Part shown: one piece after another, positions 59,994 to 64,000 of the stretch
How positions within the stretch are numbered: the stretch's first letter is position 1
How the letters are laid out: every line of letters starts with the position of its first letter
Source: Elusimicrobia bacterium GWA2_62_23
GTDB taxonomy: Bacteria; Elusimicrobiota; Elusimicrobia; Elusimicrobiales; UBA9959
DNA length: 64,000 bases
NCBI GenBank assembly: GCA_001799635.1
Contig: MGTV01000008.1
Location: forward strand, 126,879 to 190,878
Direction of reading: 5' to 3'
The notes under the pieces: generated by a model
What the model was told of the DNA's origin: nothing
The model's database searches: none
Seen by the model: only the letters and a program-made list of their open reading frames with translations
Made by a program: the position numbers and the translations under genes

Positions 59994-60567
59994 GGAGTTT
60001 TTTACCGAACTGGACAGGAGCTGGCGGTTAGCAGCCGCCGGCAAGGTCCAGTTGCGCGTTATCGGTTCGGCGGCGCTTATGCTGGGTACGGGGTATTCCC
60101 GCGGCACCAAAGACAGCGATATTCTCGAGACGGCGGATATAGCCGGGGAAGTACGGCGGGAACTTCTGGCTTTGGCAGGGCGCGACAGCGTGCTGGCCGT
60201 GAAATACCGGCTTTACCTGGATATAGTTAACCACGCCATCCCATTTCTGCCGCAAAGGCCGAACTTTAGGCAGGCGGGTTTGCCCCGTCTTAAAAACTTC
60301 GACGTGGTCGCGCTGGACGTGACGGATGTGGTTGTGAGCAAGCTCAAGCGGTTCAGCGCCAATGACGCGGCGGACATACGCGCCATGGCGGAGAGGGGGC
60401 TGCTCCAGCCTGCTGCGCTGGCGGCCCGGTTCCAGGCCGCCGTGGATGTGTTCTCCATGGACGCGCGGGCCGAGGACCTGCCCAAATATGTCAGGAACCT
60501 GCACAGCATCGAACGGGATTTTCTCGGGGTCCCGGCGTCCGATATCCGCCTCCCCGGCTGGCTATAG
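59980..60567 (+). CDS. Nucleotidyltransferase-like protein (DUF6036-like), probable toxin partner
   Basis: 195 residues starting with GTG inside the end of the HTH gene. LRVIGSAALMLGTGYSRGTKDSDILETADI resembles the GSAA...TxDxDI core of nucleotidyltransferase-like DUF6036 proteins, though SDI gives only one clear Asp of the usual pair. VALDVTDVVVSKLKRFSANDAADIRAMAERGLL is the helical C-terminal part typical of the group. Similar proteins pair with HTH proteins in toxin-antitoxin-like operons. Activity and toxicity are not shown by the sequence. Confidence 0.72.
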   Translation: MEIIKEFFTELDRSWRLAAAGKVQLRVIGSAALMLGTGYSRGTKDSDILETADIAGEVRRELLALAGRDSVLAVKYRLYLDIVNHAIPFLPQRPNFRQAGLPRLKNFDVVALDVTDVVVSKLKRFSANDAADIRAMAERGLLQPAALAARFQAAVDVFSMDARAEDLPKYVRNLHSIERDFLGVPASDIRLPGWL

Positions 60568-60584
60568 CCCCCCTGTAGGTGCTG

Positions 60585-60607
60585 CTATCGAGGCTTCGCC
60601 TAGATAG
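60585..60607. repeat. Hairpin repeat, right copy
   Basis: CTATCGAGGCTTCGCCTAGATAG matches the left copy at 54699 at 22 of 23 positions; the change breaks one stem pair. It lies 18 bp after the last toxin-antitoxin gene and just before a terminator. Confidence 0.8.
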
Positions 60608-60614
60608 GTCCGGA

Positions 60615-60643
60615 GCCCCGCCCGCAAGGCGGGGTTCCGCTTT
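60615..60643 (+). terminator. Intrinsic terminator of the XRE pair (repeat copy 3)
   Basis: CCCCGCC-CGCAA-GGCGGGG with tail TTCCGCTTT. The U-tract is short (three T), so termination may be weaker than at copy 1. Confidence 0.65.
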
Positions 60644-60671
60644 ATGGGGGGAAGAACCGGAAATCCCAAAT

Positions 60672-60700
60672 TTGCTACAATTTAGGCGTCGCTTTATATA
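60672..60700 (+). promoter_or_regulatory. Probable promoter of the gap operon
   Basis: TTGCTA (60672-60677), 17-base spacer, TATATA (60695-60700). The ribosome-binding site AAGGAG at 60729-60734 is 10 bases before the ATG. Overlapping alternatives (TACAAT at 60676) cannot be excluded. Confidence 0.5.
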
Positions 60701-60744
60701 GATTTGGTTCTTATTATTGTAATCATTCAAGGAGACTCACGCAC

Positions 60745-61797
<1,053 letters not shown>

Positions 61798-61805
61798 CTG
61801 GTTTT

Positions 61806-61855
61806 GCCCGGGGTCGGGTGGCGCTGAAAGGCGCGCGGACCCTAAGACCCCGGGC
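61806..61855 (+). other. Long GC hairpin between gap and the cDPG synthase gene
   Basis: GCCCGGGGTC and GACCCCGGGC (61806-61815 and 61846-61855) pair perfectly over 10 bp and enclose smaller pairings (GGGT with ACCC, GCGC with GCGC). No U-tract, so more likely an RNA-stabilising or processing element than a terminator. Confidence 0.55.
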
Positions 61856-61884
61856 GTGTTCGCTGTTCGACAGGAGTGACAACA

Positions 61885-63198
61885 ATGGCTAAGAAGAGAG
61901 TTCTCATAATGGGGGCCGCGGGCCGCGACTTCCATAACTTCAACGTGTTCTACCGCGACAACAAGGACGTGGAAGTGGTGGCCTTCACCGCTTACCAGAT
62001 CCCCAACATCGCCGGCCGCAAGTATCCCAAAGAGCTCGCGGGGAAGATGTACCCGAAGGGCATCCCGATATTCGAAGAGAAAGAGCTGCCGGAGCTGATA
62101 AAGAAGTTCAAGGTGGACGAAGTGGTGTTCGCCTACTCCGACGTGGCCTTTAACACCGTGATGGCCAAGGGCAGCATAGTGCTGGCCTGCGGCGCCGACT
62201 TCACGCTGCTGGGCGGCGAGCATACCTACATTAAGTCCAAGAAGCCGGTGATAGCCGTCTGCGCCGTGCGCACCGGCTGCGGCAAGAGCCAGACCACCCG
62301 CGCCATCGCCTCCATGCTCAAGGGCATGGGCAAGAAAGTGGTGGCCATCCGCCATCCCATGCCTTACGGCGACCTGGTGAAGCAGACCTGGCAGCGCTAC
62401 GAGACGCTGGAGGACCTGAAGAAGCACGAGTGCACCATCGAGGAGATGGAAGAGTACGAGCCGCACATAGCGGCCGGCCACATCATCTACTCCGGCGTGG
62501 ACTACGGCGAGATCTTGAAGCGCGCCGAGAAGGAAGCGGACGTTATCCTGTGGGACGGCGGCAACAACGACCTGCCCTTCTACAAGCCGGACCTGCACAT
62601 TACCGTGACGGACCCGCTGCGCTCCGGCCACGAAGCCACCTTCCACCCCGGCGCCGCCAACCTGCGGATGGCCGACGTGGTGGTGATCAATAAAGTGGAC
62701 ACCGCCTCCGCCAAGGAGATAGCCGTGGTGCGGGCCAACATCAAGGCCATGAACCCCAAGGCCCAGATCATAGAGGCCGAGAGCCCGGTGACCGTGGATA
62801 ATCCCGCGGCCGTGAAGGGCAAGCGGGTGCTCGTAGTGGAAGACGGCCCCACGCTGACCCACGGCGACATGCACTTCGGCGCGGGCCACGTGGCCGCGAA
62901 GAAGTACAAGGCCAAGTCCATAGTGGACCCCCGCAAGTACGCCGTCGGCACCATCAAGAAGGTGTACGAGAACTTCAAGCAGATCACGGACATCCTGCCC
63001 GCCATGGGTTACGGCGACAAGCAGATGGCCGAGCTGAACAAGACCATCAACGCGGTCCCCTGCGACGTGGTGATAGTCGGCACGCCCATAGACCTGGCGC
63101 GCCACCTGAAGTTCAACAAGCCCTCCGTGCGCGTGACGTACGAACTGAAAGAGCGCAAGGCCGGCGGCCTGAAGGCCGCCCTGAAGAAAATAATATAA
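61885..63198 (+). CDS. cpgS: Cyclic 2,3-diphosphoglycerate synthase
   Basis: Family known from methanogens, where it closes 2,3-diphosphoglycerate into the cyclic form using ATP; the product is an osmolyte and thermoprotectant. 437 residues. The N-terminal RVLIMGAAGRDFHNFNVFYRD is strongly conserved. AVRTGCGKSQTTRAIA is a P-loop, ILWDGGNNDLPFYKPDLHI a Walker-B-like block, VVINKVD resembles a G4 motif, and VVEDGPTLTHGDM is family-specific. The ATG at 61885 after AGGAG is chosen over the GTG at 61876. It sits between gap and pgk, next to the pool of phosphoglycerates. The 2-phosphoglycerate kinase needed to make 2,3-diphosphoglycerate is not in the window. Confidence 0.85.
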   Translation: MAKKRVLIMGAAGRDFHNFNVFYRDNKDVEVVAFTAYQIPNIAGRKYPKELAGKMYPKGIPIFEEKELPELIKKFKVDEVVFAYSDVAFNTVMAKGSIVLACGADFTLLGGEHTYIKSKKPVIAVCAVRTGCGKSQTTRAIASMLKGMGKKVVAIRHPMPYGDLVKQTWQRYETLEDLKKHECTIEEMEEYEPHIAAGHIIYSGVDYGEILKRAEKEADVILWDGGNNDLPFYKPDLHITVTDPLRSGHEATFHPGAANLRMADVVVINKVDTASAKEIAVVRANIKAMNPKAQIIEAESPVTVDNPAAVKGKRVLVVEDGPTLTHGDMHFGAGHVAAKKYKAKSIVDPRKYAVGTIKKVYENFKQITDILPAMGYGDKQMAELNKTINAVPCDVVIVGTPIDLARHLKFNKPSVRVTYELKERKAGGLKAALKKII

Positions 63199-63208
63199 GA
63201 AAGCCCGC

Positions 63209-63233
63209 CCCGGGCCGGTTAAGCCGGCCCGGG
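63209..63233 (+). other. GC hairpin between the cDPG synthase gene and pgk
   Basis: CCCGGGCCGG-TTAAG-CCGGCCCGGG, a perfect 10-bp stem 10 bp after the synthase stop. No U-tract. It parallels the hairpin after gap, so both gaps of this operon are structured. Confidence 0.55.
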
Positions 63234-63280
63234 CGCGGTTCAAGTTTAGAGTTCATATTTTCGACCGGAAGGTGACCGCA

Positions 63281-64000
63281 ATGACCACGGAAAGCAAGAC
63301 GGTGCTCAAGCTCGCCAAAGTGCAGGACGCCAAACTCAAGGACAAGAACGTGCTGGTGCGCGTGGACTACAACGTGCCCATCAAGGACGGCGTCATAACC
63401 GACGACACCCGCATCCGCGAGACCATGAAGACCGTGAAGCTGCTGCTCGAGGGCAATAACCGGGTGGTGCTGATGGCGCACCTGGGCCGCCCCAAGGGCC
63501 AGCCGGTGGAGAAGTACAGCCTGAAACCCGTGGCGGCCAAGCTGGCCGAACTGTCCGGCGCCAAGGTGCATTTCGCCCCCGACTGCGTGGGCCCCGAGGC
63601 GGACAAAGTGGTGGCGGCGGCGAAGAAGGGGGAGATAGTGCTCCTCGAGAACCTGCGCTACCACGCCGAGGAAGAGAAGAACGACGATAATTTCGCCAAG
63701 CAGCTCGCCAAGCACGGCGAGTATTTTGTGCAGGAGGCCTTTGGCGCCCTGCACCGCGCGCATGGCAGCACTTCCGCCATCTGCAAGCATCTGCCCGGGG
63801 CCATTGGCTTCCTGGTGCAGAAGGAGCTGGAATACCTCGACAAGGCCATGGTGAGCCCCGTGCGCCCCTTCCTCGCCATCATAGGCGGGGCCAAGGTGGC
63901 CGACAAGCTCTCCGTGCTCTACAGCCTCATCGAGAAGGTGGACACCCTGATAATCGGCGGCGGCATGGCTTACACCTTCCTGGCCGCGCAGAACACCAAT
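63281..64000 (+). CDS. pgk: Phosphoglycerate kinase, N-terminal 240 residues (cut by window edge)
   Basis: Converts 1,3-bisphosphoglycerate and ADP to 3-phosphoglycerate and ATP. Not in the ORF track because no stop lies in the window. Begins at the ATG at 63281 after GGAAGGTG. KNVLVRVDYNVPIKDG, LMAHLGRPKGQ and LLENLRYHAEEEKND are classic Pgk blocks, and IIGGAKVADKLSVL begins the nucleotide-binding domain. The usual NDAFGTAHR appears as QEAFGALHR, a mild variation. About 60 percent of the protein is present. Downstream of gap and cpgS on the same strand. Confidence 0.96.
   Translation, partial: MTTESKTVLKLAKVQDAKLKDKNVLVRVDYNVPIKDGVITDDTRIRETMKTVKLLLEGNNRVVLMAHLGRPKGQPVEKYSLKPVAAKLAELSGAKVHFAPDCVGPEADKVVAAAKKGEIVLLENLRYHAEEEKNDDNFAKQLAKHGEYFVQEAFGALHRAHGSTSAICKHLPGAIGFLVQKELEYLDKAMVSPVRPFLAIIGGAKVADKLSVLYSLIEKVDTLIIGGGMAYTFLAAQNTN

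Overview
The window is a dense bacterial surface-polysaccharide (O-antigen/capsule type) locus of about 53 kb, followed by a small toxin-antitoxin island and the start of a glycolytic operon. The DNA is GC-rich and almost every gene is on the + strand. Neighbouring genes are commonly joined by ATGA/GTGA stop-start overlaps. No rRNA, tRNA, CRISPR array, insertion sequence or replication origin was seen. The lineage cannot be fixed from sequence alone. An undecaprenyl-type export system implies a diderm-like envelope. An animal-like UDP-glucose dehydrogenase and a gap-cpgS-pgk operon fit poorly sampled phyla such as Elusimicrobiota, but this is a tentative guess. No gene-free stretch exceeds 300 bases; the longest is about 240 bp (57485-57724).

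Layout. (1) 0-0.6 kb: end of a DUF4143-type ATPase. (2) 0.65-3.9 kb: dTDP-sugar genes rfbC-rfbA-rfbB without rfbD, then a metallo-beta-lactamase-fold hydrolase. (3) 3.9-4.7 kb: zeta-like kinase with a 49-residue partner. (4) 4.7-7.9 kb: CDP-3,6-dideoxyhexose genes rfbF-rfbG-rfbH. (5) 8-19.6 kb: GDP-sugar genes (gmd, a mntA-hepT toxin-antitoxin pair, a second gmd-like gene, manC, then fcl and a ColD-like dehydratase). Between manC and fcl sits a block of five genes: an epimerase-like SDR, an acetolactate-synthase-like TPP enzyme, an HpcH/HpaI aldolase, a classical SDR and a 3-dehydroquinate-synthase-like cyclase. (6) 19.6-53.2 kb: about twelve glycosyltransferases, two Wzx-like flippases, an ABC exporter, a polymerase/ligase, a UDP-xylose synthase, three B12-type radical SAM enzymes, an asparagine synthase, a methyltransferase, an acyltransferase and two large GT-C/YfhO-like membrane proteins. 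Two initiating phosphoglycosyl transferases lie at 26.5 and 53.2-54.6 kb. (7) 54.7-60.6 kb: three toxin-antitoxin-like pairs (Panacea/RelE-like, AbiEii/AbiEi, XRE/nucleotidyltransferase) around ugd. Near-identical hairpins lie at both ends, and the promoters and palindromic operators are clear. (8) 60.7-64 kb: gap, cyclic 2,3-diphosphoglycerate synthase, and pgk (cut by the window end).

How it fits together. Activated sugars from dTDP-, CDP-, GDP- and UDP- pathways are assembled by the glycosyltransferases on lipid carriers primed by the two phosphoglycosyl transferases. The products are decorated, then exported by flippase or ABC routes. The most promising undescribed system is the five-gene TPP/aldolase/SDR/cyclase block inside the GDP-sugar operon. 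Its enzymes would suit building a carbon-branched or carbocyclic sugar. The second is the bacterial gap-cpgS-pgk arrangement, and the third is the regulated toxin-antitoxin island.
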